Positions 53,292-61,473 of a stretch of 64,000 nucleotides of DNA are shown here, in pieces. The notes below the pieces were generated by a model. That model was not told where the DNA came from and searched no databases. It saw only the letters and a program-made list of their open reading frames with translations. How positions within the stretch are numbered: the stretch's first letter is position 1; each line of letters opens with the position of its first letter. Both the position numbers and the translations under genes were made by a program. The stretch lies in the NCBI GenBank assembly GCA_910586015.1, contig CAJUGJ010000007.1:70435-134434 (forward strand). Direction: 5' to 3'. The stretch comes from an uncultured Lachnospiraceae bacterium. Its GTDB lineage: Bacteria; Bacillota; Clostridia; Lachnospirales; Lachnospiraceae.

Positions 53292-53544
53292 ATATATACT
53301 ATATCATAATTTGTGTATATTTTCAATATATACATATACACTATTTCATATTTTTTGTGCTATCCATTCCACACCTAAAGGAGTGGGCTTTTCGCACAAT
53401 TTCTTGTAATGATCAAAAAAAGAACGAGAGAAATCTATATAAGTAGTTTCTTTCGCTCTATACTATTATATTATTTTTTTTTCATCTTACTATATTTTTA
53501 ATTAAATTTAAGCTCTAAGTAAGAATATCGATAGCGCTTTTGAG

Positions 53545-53574
53545 TTGATAAATCCCTTTATAATATGATATAAT
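53545..53574 (+). promoter_or_regulatory. Promoter of the DUF4291 gene
   Basis: TTGATA (53545-53550), 18 bases, TATAAT (53569-53574), about 75 bases upstream of the inferred start. Confidence 0.65.
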
Positions 53575-53650
53575 TTTATATGAAAAAGTTTATAGAAAAC
53601 AGGATAGAATGAAGAATTTTAAAAACATATTAATGTAAGGGGTTGGGAAT

Positions 53651-54238
53651 ATAGAGTATATAAAAGAAGTATTTGCACAATATGATAGGCAATGTATTCG
53701 AGTTTATCAAGCATATAATCCTATTATTGCGAAAGAAGCGATTGCACTACAAACATTTGGAGAAAATTTTAACATAAATCGTATGACATGGATAAAACCA
53801 TCATTTCTTTGGATGATGTATCGTTCTAATTGGGGGACAAAGAAAAATCAAGAATGTATCTTAGCTTTAGATATATATCAGACGAAGTTTCATGAGTTAT
53901 TAGAAAAGGCAGTTTTAACTTCTCCAGATTCTCCAGACTATACTGGATTGGAATGGGAAAAAGCTTTTGATGAAACTACCGTATATTGTCAGTGGGATCC
54001 CGATAGAAATGTAAACGGAAATGTTATCAATCGTGCAGCAATTCAAATTGGACTGAAAGGAAACACATTGAGAGATTTTTTAGACAAGGGTATTTATCGG
54101 ATAGAAGATTTGACCCCTCTTGTGAGAAAATGGAATGATCAAAGAAAAAACGGAAAACTAAATTCTAAAACTTTACCAGTAGAGAAGATATATTCTATCA
54201 AAGACAGAGCAATTAGAAAACGATTGAATATGAATTAA
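53651..54238 (+). CDS. DUF4291 family protein with apparent ATA start codon
   Basis: The conserved DUF4291 sequence (RVYQAYNPIIAKEAIA, RMTWIKPSFLWMMYRSNWGT, VQWDP-like CQWDPDRN, AIQIGLKG) extends 44 codons upstream of the first ATG (53783). The only position fitting the family N-terminus is ATA at 53651 (EYIKEVFAQYDRQ follows), eight bases after AAGGGG and just after a stop in frame. The full product would be 195 aa. The family is of unknown function. Either ATA initiates here or a mutated ATG has weakened the gene. Confidence 0.82.
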   Translation: MEYIKEVFAQYDRQCIRVYQAYNPIIAKEAIALQTFGENFNINRMTWIKPSFLWMMYRSNWGTKKNQECILALDIYQTKFHELLEKAVLTSPDSPDYTGLEWEKAFDETTVYCQWDPDRNVNGNVINRAAIQIGLKGNTLRDFLDKGIYRIEDLTPLVRKWNDQRKNGKLNSKTLPVEKIYSIKDRAIRKRLNMN

Positions 54239-54281
54239 TTTTAATAGAAACCTGTTGCAAAAGGACAAGGGATATGGAGAA

Positions 54282-55067
54282 ATGGAAAAACTCATAATTG
54301 AGAAAAGAGCTTGCAGGAAATGGATATTTTCTATTTTGGCGGTACTTCTGCTAATTGGCGTACTTATAATTTGGCAATATAAAAAGCAAGAAACAGAGTA
54401 TTCCATTATACAAGCTATCATTGAGGAACTTCCGAATTATCAGAATGAGATTCAAAGTTGGGGATACCAAGTATCCGTACTGCCGAAAATGATCGAAAAG
54501 CCAGATAACGCAGGACTTATGCGATACTATTGGAAATCTGTCGATCCGGTTTTGATATTGGAAAATCAAGATGGTGGAATGTACTGCTTTTATTATGGTT
54601 TTGACCAATATATCAGTGAGAGAACTTACAAAGAAAATATGATGCTGATTTCAGTTAGTCAATACACTGAAAAAGAGTACGAGGATGTTTTAAAAACAGT
54701 CCGCTTGCAAATCTGCAAGATAAATATAAAACAAGAACCTCTTTTTGAAAATACGGCACATACAGAATCCAAAAACCGCTATGATGTATCTGTCTGTATT
54801 GAAATAACAGCAGAGTCTTTGGAGGACGGTAACGAGTTATCTGTCGTTGGTGGCGGTTTCTTTGAAACAAATTATTGTAGTAATAATTTTGAAGAATGTC
54901 GCTTGTGGAATGGAATAGACCCCACAAGCGCAAACATTTATTTCGACCATAATATTAAGCAGGAATACAACGCAGTACAACTACTGGAATATTACAGACA
55001 AGGGCTGGAACTACAGAGCCGACTGGTTGAATTGTACTATAAAAGGCAGGGTAAAGATGGCAGGTAA
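54282..55067 (+). CDS. Unknown membrane-anchored protein
   Basis: A 261-aa protein from ATG 54282 (the frame opens at TTG 54255). One transmembrane helix (WIFSILAVLLLIGVLIIW) lies near residues 13-32, with a basic cytoplasmic start. The rest (IIQAIIEELPNYQNEIQSWG, a central beta-rich region and a C-terminal helix) should be extracytoplasmic. I do not recognise the family. It differs in codon use from its neighbours, having more GC, as does the gene after it. Confidence 0.7.
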   Translation: MEKLIIEKRACRKWIFSILAVLLLIGVLIIWQYKKQETEYSIIQAIIEELPNYQNEIQSWGYQVSVLPKMIEKPDNAGLMRYYWKSVDPVLILENQDGGMYCFYYGFDQYISERTYKENMMLISVSQYTEKEYEDVLKTVRLQICKINIKQEPLFENTAHTESKNRYDVSVCIEITAESLEDGNELSVVGGGFFETNYCSNNFEECRLWNGIDPTSANIYFDHNIKQEYNAVQLLEYYRQGLELQSRLVELYYKRQGKDGR

Positions 55068-55104
55068 AAGAAAAGCAAGAGTTTATTCAAAGGGCGAAAG
55101 ATAA
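55057..55104 (+). CDS. Possible 15-residue basic peptide
   Basis: ATG 55057, overlapping the end of the previous gene and preceded by GGCAGGG, opens MAGKRKARVYSKGER. It is short and basic. It could be translated by coupling, but no family evidence exists. Confidence 0.25.
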   Translation: MAGKRKARVYSKGER

Positions 55105-55126
55105 TTAAAGTTAGGAGTGTGGAGCT

Positions 55127-55453
55127 ATGGCAAAATTTCAACTAAATCCCAGCGAAACACTGATCGGCAGCGGGATGATGTCCCTCTATCTCAAACAGGG
55201 CTTGTATAAAAAGCCATTTCATGGTAACATCTACATCACCGACCAGCGAGTGTGTTTCAAAATCAGTATGATGCCCGGTGCTTTGGATATGGATTTGCCT
55301 TTGGAAAACATCAAGGGCTTTTCGGTGAGCGGCGTGGCGATATTCACCTATGTAACGATCCATAGCTGGAAGGGGGAAACCTATTCCTTTACGGGATTTC
55401 CAGCAAAGAAACTGCAAGGCTGGTTGACGCAGTTGGGCGTTCAAAAATTATAA
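55127..55453 (+). CDS. GRAM/PH-like domain protein
   Basis: A 108-aa single-domain protein with the GRAM-like pattern YKKPFHGNIYITDQRVCFKI, then LPLENIKGFSV and a C-terminal helix. The fold is a small PH-like barrel, often lipid- or protein-binding. GTTAGGAGTGTGGAGCT precedes the ATG. The gene is clearly richer in GC (near half) than the flanking genes, suggesting separate acquisition. Its function is unknown. Confidence 0.8.
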   Translation: MAKFQLNPSETLIGSGMMSLYLKQGLYKKPFHGNIYITDQRVCFKISMMPGALDMDLPLENIKGFSVSGVAIFTYVTIHSWKGETYSFTGFPAKKLQGWLTQLGVQKL

Positions 55454-55514
55454 AGCTGACATCCTTATAAAGCATAATTTTATGAAATAGAATTACACAG
55501 AAAGAAGAAAAAGA

Positions 55515-55937
55515 ATGATAAATGTAAGCATGAAAGAGATTGAAACTGAGAAAGAATTAAAAGATGTTTTAGAATTTTGTTATAATATTTTGGGTGAGGT
55601 TAATTCAGAATTATATGGGTATGAGGCATGGTATAAACGTTTTTTAGATAGATCACAGCCATTAGTATATGCGTGGAAAGATGAAAAAATTGTTTCAGCC
55701 ATTTTAGGACGTACAGAGAATCAAGATAGTCTTATAATTGGATTGGTTGCATGTCATAAAGACTATAGAAGACAAGGAATTACAAAGAATTTATTAGAAT
55801 ATTTTGAGAAGTTGGCAAGAGAAAAAGGGTATAAATATATTACTTTAGGTTCTAAAGAAGATATATTTTATCAAAAGTGCGGATACAATATAATATTTGA
55901 AATTCATGGACAAAATATATATCAAAAGATATTATAG
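55515..55937 (+). CDS. GNAT-family acetyltransferase
   Basis: A 140-aa GNAT with the acetyl-CoA loop KDYRRQGITKNLLEYFEKLA and the C-terminal FYQKCGYN. The substrate is unknown. AGAAAGAAGAAAAAG precedes the ATG. It is probably cotranscribed with the YjbR-like gene 41 bases downstream, upstream of the shared terminator at 56325. Confidence 0.9.
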   Translation: MINVSMKEIETEKELKDVLEFCYNILGEVNSELYGYEAWYKRFLDRSQPLVYAWKDEKIVSAILGRTENQDSLIIGLVACHKDYRRQGITKNLLEYFEKLAREKGYKYITLGSKEDIFYQKCGYNIIFEIHGQNIYQKIL

Positions 55938-55978
55938 TTAAAAGTCTAGGAAGAATTTTGACAAGAGGAAATAAGAAT

Positions 55979-56314
55979 ATGACTACAAGAGAAGAGATTT
56001 TAGAATATGGCTTATCTTTTGAAAATGTTTATCAGGATATGCCCTTTCATGATACAAATTGGGTTTTAGTACGATTTAAAAAAAATAAAAGAGCATTTCT
56101 TTGGATTTATAGTTATAAAGGACAGATGCAGATTAATGTAAAGGTAGATCCACAATGGCGAGACTTTTGGAGAAGTACCTATCAATCGGTTATTCCGGGA
56201 TATCACCAAAATAAAGAACATTGGAATACAATTATTTTAGATAGAAGTATACCAGATGAAGTGATAAAACGAATGATTGCAGAATCATATGATTTGATCT
56301 GTAGAGCAAAATAA
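55979..56314 (+). CDS. MmcQ/YjbR family protein
   Basis: A 111-aa protein with the start at ATG 55979 (AGAGGAAATAAG upstream). It has the YjbR-like pattern MTTREEILEYGLSFENVYQD, VLVRFKKNKRAFLWIYSYKG, NVKVDPQWRDFWR, PGYHQNKEHWNTIILD. The fold resembles the CyaY/MotCF type and may bind nucleic acid; the biochemical role is unknown. Confidence 0.88.
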   Translation: MTTREEILEYGLSFENVYQDMPFHDTNWVLVRFKKNKRAFLWIYSYKGQMQINVKVDPQWRDFWRSTYQSVIPGYHQNKEHWNTIILDRSIPDEVIKRMIAESYDLICRAK

Positions 56315-56324
56315 TTTATAGCAA

Positions 56325-56360
56325 AGGAGCTATTACAATTTTGTAATAGCTCCTATTTTG
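56325..56360. terminator. Bidirectional terminator between convergent genes
   Basis: Thirteen-bp perfect stem AGGAGCTATTACA (56325-56337) / TGTAATAGCTCCT (56342-56354) with an ATTT loop and an ATTTT tail. It serves the yjbR-like gene and the convergent siroheme-protein gene. Confidence 0.9.
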
Positions 56361-57314
56361 TCAGCAGGTTGCACCACCTGTCAAATGAAGTTTTGCATTG
56401 AGAATATCCTGTTTTCTTGCAAGAATATCATTAGAAAGAAGTTGCGATTCCACATTTTCAAATCCCAATCGCTCTATAGTTTGAGCAAAGCGCTCTCCCG
56501 TTTTTCCTTGTTCACGGAATAAAAGAATTGCTTTTTCAATTGTATCTAAAGCTTCATTTTTATCAGTAAATATCTTTTTTAAAGGTTTTCCGTGAGCTGT
56601 CCACTTTCCCCAACGCCCTCCAATATAAATTTTATAACTATATGGTCCTTCGCTTAAGGCGTCAAAATGACAGTGACCAATACAACGTCCACAGTTGTTG
56701 CATAAATCATTATTAATTTCTAAGACACCTTCTACTAATTTAGTAGCACCCATTGGACATATTTTCTCTACTCCACATATTTTGCATCCATTACATTCAT
56801 CCGGATCAAAATTAGGAATTCTCTGACCAATAATACCTAAATCATTTAAGTCTGGTTTGACACAATTATTTGGACATCCACCTACAGCAATTTTAAATTT
56901 ATGAGGTAACTTTACTGTATGATAACCTTCATAAAATCTATGATGAATTTCTTCAGAAAGACCAAAGGAATCTAAAAGACCATATTGACATGTAGTTCCT
57001 TTACAGGCTACAACTGGGCGTACTAAAGAACCAGTTCCTCCGGTTTCAAGACCTTCTTTTGCAATATATTTTTGAAATTCTTCGATCTTATCATAAGGAA
57101 TACCCGGAACTTCAATAGTAAGACGTGTTGTAAAAGTAATTGTTCCATTTCCAAACTTTTCTGCTGCTTCTAAAATACATCTTTGCTGTGCTGCTGTAAC
57201 CTTCCCATTTACAGTAATAATACGTCCAGAAAAAAGATCTGTTCCCTTGTTGCTTAAAAACCCCATTGCCTTAACACGTTTTTCATCTTCTACACTAATT
57301 GTTAATGCTGACAT
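56361..57314 (-). CDS. Siroheme/ferredoxin-type reductase (sulfite/nitrite reductase-like)
   Basis: A 317-aa protein. The N-terminal ferrodoxin-like domain is followed by CKGTTC and GGCPNNCVKP, the cysteines that hold the coupled 4Fe-4S/siroheme centre. Two further 4Fe-4S motifs follow (CNGCKICGVEKICP and CNNCGRCIGHC), then the C-terminal reductase half. The layout resembles AsrC-type anaerobic sulfite reductases and short nitrite/sulfite reductase-like proteins. No asrA/asrB partners are adjacent, so electron donor and substrate are unknown. It is divergent from a LysR gene. Confidence 0.88.
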   Translation of the reverse strand: MSALTISVEDEKRVKAMGFLSNKGTDLFSGRIITVNGKVTAAQQRCILEAAEKFGNGTITFTTRLTIEVPGIPYDKIEEFQKYIAKEGLETGGTGSLVRPVVACKGTTCQYGLLDSFGLSEEIHHRFYEGYHTVKLPHKFKIAVGGCPNNCVKPDLNDLGIIGQRIPNFDPDECNGCKICGVEKICPMGATKLVEGVLEINNDLCNNCGRCIGHCHFDALSEGPYSYKIYIGGRWGKWTAHGKPLKKIFTDKNEALDTIEKAILLFREQGKTGERFAQTIERLGFENVESQLLSNDILARKQDILNAKLHLTGGATC

Positions 57315-57524
57315 CTTATCACCTTCCCCTTTCTTAAAATATGGATAGACAAATTATAACATGAAATTTATATTATAGCAACCATTCGATTCGTTTAGTC
57401 ATGACAAACACAAGAATAAACTGCACTCTTGCGTTTCCCTTTGATATTTGTTATACTTACCTTATATAAAAACAGCAGCAAAAAAGTTTAATAAAAGCAA
57501 CAACATGCAGAAATGGGGATTATT

Positions 57525-58448
57525 ATGACAATCCGTCATTTAAGAATTTTTGTCCAAGTGGCAGAAACAGGAAAAATGTCTGATGCAGCTAAGAAGTGTT
57601 TTATTACTCAACCTACTGTAAGTCAGGCAATCCATGAATTAGAAAATCACTATCAAGTTCAGCTTTTTGAACGTCTTTCGAAAAAGTTATATATTACCGA
57701 GGCGGGAAAACAACTTCTTTTATATGCCCATAGTATTTTAAGTCAATTTGATGTAATGGAAACAAATATGAGAGAACTTCTAGCTGACAATTTTTTAAGA
57801 ATTGGAGCAACCATAACAGTTGGAACATGTTTATTATCCTTCGTTTTAAATGATTTAAAAAAGATATATCCACATTTAAACACATATTCATGTGTAGCAA
57901 ATACAAGTGTAATTCAAAATAAACTTCTCAACTCAGAACTAGATGTGGCTCTTGTAGAAGGTATTATTACAAGTCCAGATCTAATTTCTATTCCAGTTGT
58001 AGATGATTTTTTAGTTCTTGCTATGGCAAAAAATCATCCACTTACTTTGCAGGAACAAATTCATGTTCAAGAACTATCTTATTATAATTTGGTTTTCCGT
58101 GAAAAGGGAAGTGGTACAAGAAAATTGTTTGAGGACTATCTTATAAAACATCATGTGTCTTATCATATTGCTTGGGAAGCTACTTGCTTGGATGCTATAA
58201 AAAGTTCAATTCTTTATAATCAGTGTATTTCTGCTCTATCAGTGAGAATTATGGAAAAAGAAATTTTAAACGGTGAAATTTATGTAGTACGCAATCTGGA
58301 ATCCGACTGGAACCGAAATTTTTATCTAGTATATCATAAAGATAAGTTTTTTTCTGAACCTATGCGTTCTTTAAAGGGAATTATGAATCACTATCAATGC
58401 CCTGAATTTTTAGAAAAAATAAAGACAGGATATCTTACTTGTACATAA
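57525..58448 (+). CDS. LysR-family transcriptional regulator
   Basis: A 307-aa regulator with the start at ATG 57525 (ATGGGGATT upstream). The N-terminal winged HTH is MTIRHLRIFVQVAETGKMSD through QPTVSQAIHELENHYQVQLF, followed by a two-lobed substrate-binding domain. It is divergent from the siroheme reductase gene over a 210-base intergenic region, the typical arrangement for a LysR activator and its target. The effector is unknown; CysB/CysL-like control by a sulfur or nitrogen compound is plausible. Confidence 0.92.
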   Translation: MTIRHLRIFVQVAETGKMSDAAKKCFITQPTVSQAIHELENHYQVQLFERLSKKLYITEAGKQLLLYAHSILSQFDVMETNMRELLADNFLRIGATITVGTCLLSFVLNDLKKIYPHLNTYSCVANTSVIQNKLLNSELDVALVEGIITSPDLISIPVVDDFLVLAMAKNHPLTLQEQIHVQELSYYNLVFREKGSGTRKLFEDYLIKHHVSYHIAWEATCLDAIKSSILYNQCISALSVRIMEKEILNGEIYVVRNLESDWNRNFYLVYHKDKFFSEPMRSLKGIMNHYQCPEFLEKIKTGYLTCT

Positions 58449-58456
58449 AAATTTTT

Positions 58457-58510
58457 GCTGTTTGTCTGAGTAAATATATAATTTTTTTATTCAGACAAAC
58501 AGCTACTTTT
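58457..58510. terminator. Terminator between the LysR and SUKH genes
   Basis: Eighteen-bp stem GCTGTTTGTCTGAGTAAA (58457-58474) / TTTATTCAGACAAACAGC (58486-58503), with one G-U pair and a U-rich tail. The convergent SUKH gene ends here too. Confidence 0.88.
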
Positions 58511-59094
58511 TACTTTACTGCACCAGCTATTTCTCCATAGCTGAAAAATTCAGAGTCATCCAACTCTCTATCCACATAGTATTCTAACCAGTCAAGAAAA
58601 CGCATTGTATTGTTGGTAGCTGGATTAATTAAAGGAAATAGTCCTACATCATTTGCAAAATCATAGTACCAAACAGTTCCATAAGTATCTTTATCCTCTG
58701 CATTTACAATTAATACACTGTACATACCACAGCCTTCATGGCACAAAAACACATATCCTACCGCTACCTTTTCAACCGTATCTTCAAATTCCTCGTCAGA
58801 AAGTTCTTCGTATTGTAAAAGATCAAAAGGTTTCCTAACTGTAAGAGGGAATTTTTTATTTACATTAACACTTTCAGGCTGTTTTGGTTCTCCAATCAGA
58901 CGATATAATCCATAAAATGGCTGTTCACCACTGCCAGCAACAGTAGTGATAAATCTCTTATAGTCTTCTGGAAGTACTATCCCATTCTCTTTTTCATATT
59001 TTTCTACTCTTTCCTTTTTTAATGGCTTATCCCACTCTGGTTCAAGCTCTTCCATCTTTTTCATGATTGCACGAATCCGCTCATCAATACTCAT
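58510..59094 (-). CDS. SMI1/KNR4 (SUKH) family protein
   Basis: A 194-aa protein with the SUKH pattern: EKYEKENGIVLPEDYKRFIT near residue 35, GEQPFYGLYRL, then HEGCGMYSVLIVNAEDKDTYGTVWYYD and a C-terminal FLDWLEYYVD. Members often act as immunity proteins against polymorphic or contact-dependent toxins. No toxin gene is adjacent here, so the partner is unknown; an orphan immunity gene is the likely reading. Confidence 0.88.
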   Translation of the reverse strand: MSIDERIRAIMKKMEELEPEWDKPLKKERVEKYEKENGIVLPEDYKRFITTVAGSGEQPFYGLYRLIGEPKQPESVNVNKKFPLTVRKPFDLLQYEELSDEEFEDTVEKVAVGYVFLCHEGCGMYSVLIVNAEDKDTYGTVWYYDFANDVGLFPLINPATNNTMRFLDWLEYYVDRELDDSEFFSYGEIAGAVK

Positions 59095-59342
59095 AATTTG
59101 ACCTCATTTCTGTATTTTATATAGTAGTTAAAAATTATAACTTTATTAAATTTTTAGGGTACATCTATATTTATGTAATATAAATAGTTTTATAGAAATA
59201 TCAAATTTTTTACATTTAAAAAAAATTCTCTTTTTCATATTGTATCACAAAAAATAAGGAAATTAAAACTAAAATTATTATTTAAGATATAATTTTAGTT
59301 TTAGTAGCAAAACTTCCTATTTTCACATTCTCGAAAGTGTGG

Positions 59343-59463
59343 TATAATGTTGAAACAAAAGAACATTGTTTCAACTTCTGATTCCATGTGCACATTTGTG
59401 CACTAAAATGTGGTATAATGTTGAAACAAAAGAACATTGTTTCAACTTCTGATTCCATGTGCA
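59343..59463 (+). promoter_or_regulatory. Tandem palindromic promoter-operator modules (copies B and C)
   Basis: Two near-identical modules of period 71 bases: TATAAT (59343-59348) then GTTGAAACAA (59349-59358) / TTGTTTCAAC (59366-59375) and CATGTGCACATTTGTG, then TATAAT (59414-59419) with the same palindrome and tail. Copy A is at 39117 before the GH78 gene. The modules precede the flavin-reductase genes and probably control them. The AT-rich stretch 59095-59342 holds no gene. Confidence 0.75.
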
Positions 59464-59514
59464 CATTTGTGTATTAAATTAATATATAAAAACAATAGAA
59501 AGGAGGTAAAATTT

Positions 59515-61455
59515 GTGAGTCAATATCCACATTTATTTTCACCGATTCAGGTTGGCAAGACAACAGTAAAAAATCGAATTTTCATGCCACCAATTTCTAC
59601 AAATTTAGCGAAGAAAGGATATGTAACAGACGAGTTAATAGCACATTATGCTGCTAGAGCAAAAGGCGGAGTGGGGTTGATTGTTACAGAGGTAACAACT
59701 GTAGAACCTACATATATTTATCTGCCGGGGGATATGTCAATTTGTGACGACTCCTATATTGAGGGATGGAAAAAACTTACCGAAGCAGTTCACCAATATG
59801 GCACAAAGATTTTACCACAGCTTTTTCATCCGGCTTATATGGCATTTCCAATACCAGGTACCCCACAATTAATTGCTCCTTCTAATATTGGTCCTTATTA
59901 TGCAAAGGAAGCTCCAAGAGCTGTTACAAAAGAAGAACTAAAAATTATTATCCGCCAGTTTGGAGAGGCAGCAGATAGGGTAAAAAGAGCAGGAGGTGAT
60001 GGAGTAGAGATTCATGCGGCTCATGCACATGGATTATTAGGAGGTTTTTTGTCACCGTTATATAATAAAAGAACAGATGAATATGGTGGAGATATCTGCC
60101 ATCGTCTAAGGTTGACATTAGAAGTAATTGCACAGATACGCAAAGTTTGTAGAGAAGATTTTATTATAGATGTTAGGATCTCTGGAGATGAGTATACAGA
60201 TGGAGGTCTAAATCTAAATGATGGAATTTATATTGCAAAACAACTAGAGAAAGCAGGAGTAGATTTTATTCATATATCAGGTGGAACAACGATTATGAGA
60301 GGAAGTTCCATTCCTGCACCCGGAACCCCTATGGGCTCTCATATAAAACTAGCAGAAGAAATTAAAAAATATATCTCCATTCCTGTGGCAACCGTAGGAA
60401 GAATTACAGAGCCTTGGATTGCACAAGAACTGATCGAAAATGGGAAGGCAGATATTTGTATGATCGGGCGTGCAAATTTATGTGATCCAGAGTTTGCATT
60501 TAAAACACAAAATGGAAGAGAAGAAGAAATTCGTCCTTGTATTGGATGTTTGCGTTGCCTAAATGGAATTATGTTTGGAAAACGAATAGCTTGTTCCATT
60601 AATCCATCTTTGGAGTTAGAAAATGAAGATACCATTTCTGAAACAGAAGAAAAGAAAAAGATTTTGATTATCGGTGGTGGACCTGCGGGAATGGAGGCTG
60701 CTTATATAGCGAAAAAGAGAGGACATCACGTGGTTCTCTGTGAAAAGGAGGATACACTTGGAGGACTTATAAAACTTGCCGCTGTACCAGTTGCAAAGCA
60801 GGATTTAACAAAAGTAATTCAGTATATGTCCAAAAGGTTAGAAAAAATCGGAGTAGAAATCCGTCTTAATGATACGATAACAAAAGAGAGCCTAAAACAG
60901 GAATTTACGGATTATGAGGTGATTGCCTCAACAGGTGCAACGCCTATTGTCATTCAGGCATTTACTGGATTTAAACAATGGATGACAGCAGATGATATTT
61001 TAGCAGGAAAAGCATTTCCGGGAAGAAAAATAGTCATTATAGGAGGAGGTTCTGTTGGCTGTGAAACAGCAGATTATCTTGCACCATTAATCCATGACCT
61101 GTTCCCAAGAAATCGTGAGATTACGATTTTAGAAATGGAAAAAGGTGTTATGTTAAATGAATCTGGAAGAAGCCTTTTGGTTCAAAGAATGTTAAAAAAA
61201 GGTGTAGAGATCATTTGTAATGCAAAGGTAGAAAAAGTAGATACAGAAAACATTTATTATATAAAAGATGGAAAAGAATTTTGTATTTCAGATGCGGACA
61301 CTTTAGTATTTGCAGTAGGATATCGAAATGACTTTGCTATAGAAGAAATGCTAAAGGATTGCAATATGAATTATCATATAATTGGAGATGCCAAAAAGAC
61401 AGGTAATATAAAGGATGCTATTACACAGGGGTATCAAACAGCAAAAGATATTTAA
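59515..61455 (+). CDS. NADH:flavin oxidoreductase (OYE/FAD, BaiCD/FadH-like)
   Basis: A 646-aa protein. The start is set at GTG 59515 behind AAAGGAGGTAAAATTT; the earlier ATG 59437 lies in the promoter modules. Residues 1-345 form the FMN-binding OYE barrel (IFMPPISTN; AAHAHGLLGGFLSPLYNKRT). A 4Fe-4S loop CIGCLRCLN...C follows, with two residues rather than three between the second and third cysteines. The FAD (LIIGGGPAGMEAAYIAKKRG) and NAD (VIIGGGSVGCETADYLA) domains complete the dienoyl-CoA reductase layout. These enzymes reduce C=C bonds in enones, bile acids or plant compounds. Confidence 0.93.
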   Translation: MSQYPHLFSPIQVGKTTVKNRIFMPPISTNLAKKGYVTDELIAHYAARAKGGVGLIVTEVTTVEPTYIYLPGDMSICDDSYIEGWKKLTEAVHQYGTKILPQLFHPAYMAFPIPGTPQLIAPSNIGPYYAKEAPRAVTKEELKIIIRQFGEAADRVKRAGGDGVEIHAAHAHGLLGGFLSPLYNKRTDEYGGDICHRLRLTLEVIAQIRKVCREDFIIDVRISGDEYTDGGLNLNDGIYIAKQLEKAGVDFIHISGGTTIMRGSSIPAPGTPMGSHIKLAEEIKKYISIPVATVGRITEPWIAQELIENGKADICMIGRANLCDPEFAFKTQNGREEEIRPCIGCLRCLNGIMFGKRIACSINPSLELENEDTISETEEKKKILIIGGGPAGMEAAYIAKKRGHHVVLCEKEDTLGGLIKLAAVPVAKQDLTKVIQYMSKRLEKIGVEIRLNDTITKESLKQEFTDYEVIASTGATPIVIQAFTGFKQWMTADDILAGKAFPGRKIVIIGGGSVGCETADYLAPLIHDLFPRNREITILEMEKGVMLNESGRSLLVQRMLKKGVEIICNAKVEKVDTENIYYIKDGKEFCISDADTLVFAVGYRNDFAIEEMLKDCNMNYHIIGDAKKTGNIKDAITQGYQTAKDI

Positions 61456-61473
61456 AAAGAAAGGATAAAGGAT

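Larger units (their letters stand above)
51225..53400 (-). mobile_element. IS200/IS605-family element with TnpA and TnpB
   Basis: The minus-strand order is left-end hairpin CCACACC/GGAGTGG (53369-53386), tnpA, tnpB, non-coding right end with hairpin CCAACG/CGTTGG (51236-51256). This is the standard IS605 layout. TnpA carries a damaging substitution (see its entry), so the copy may be immobile on its own. Ends are approximate. Confidence 0.85.
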
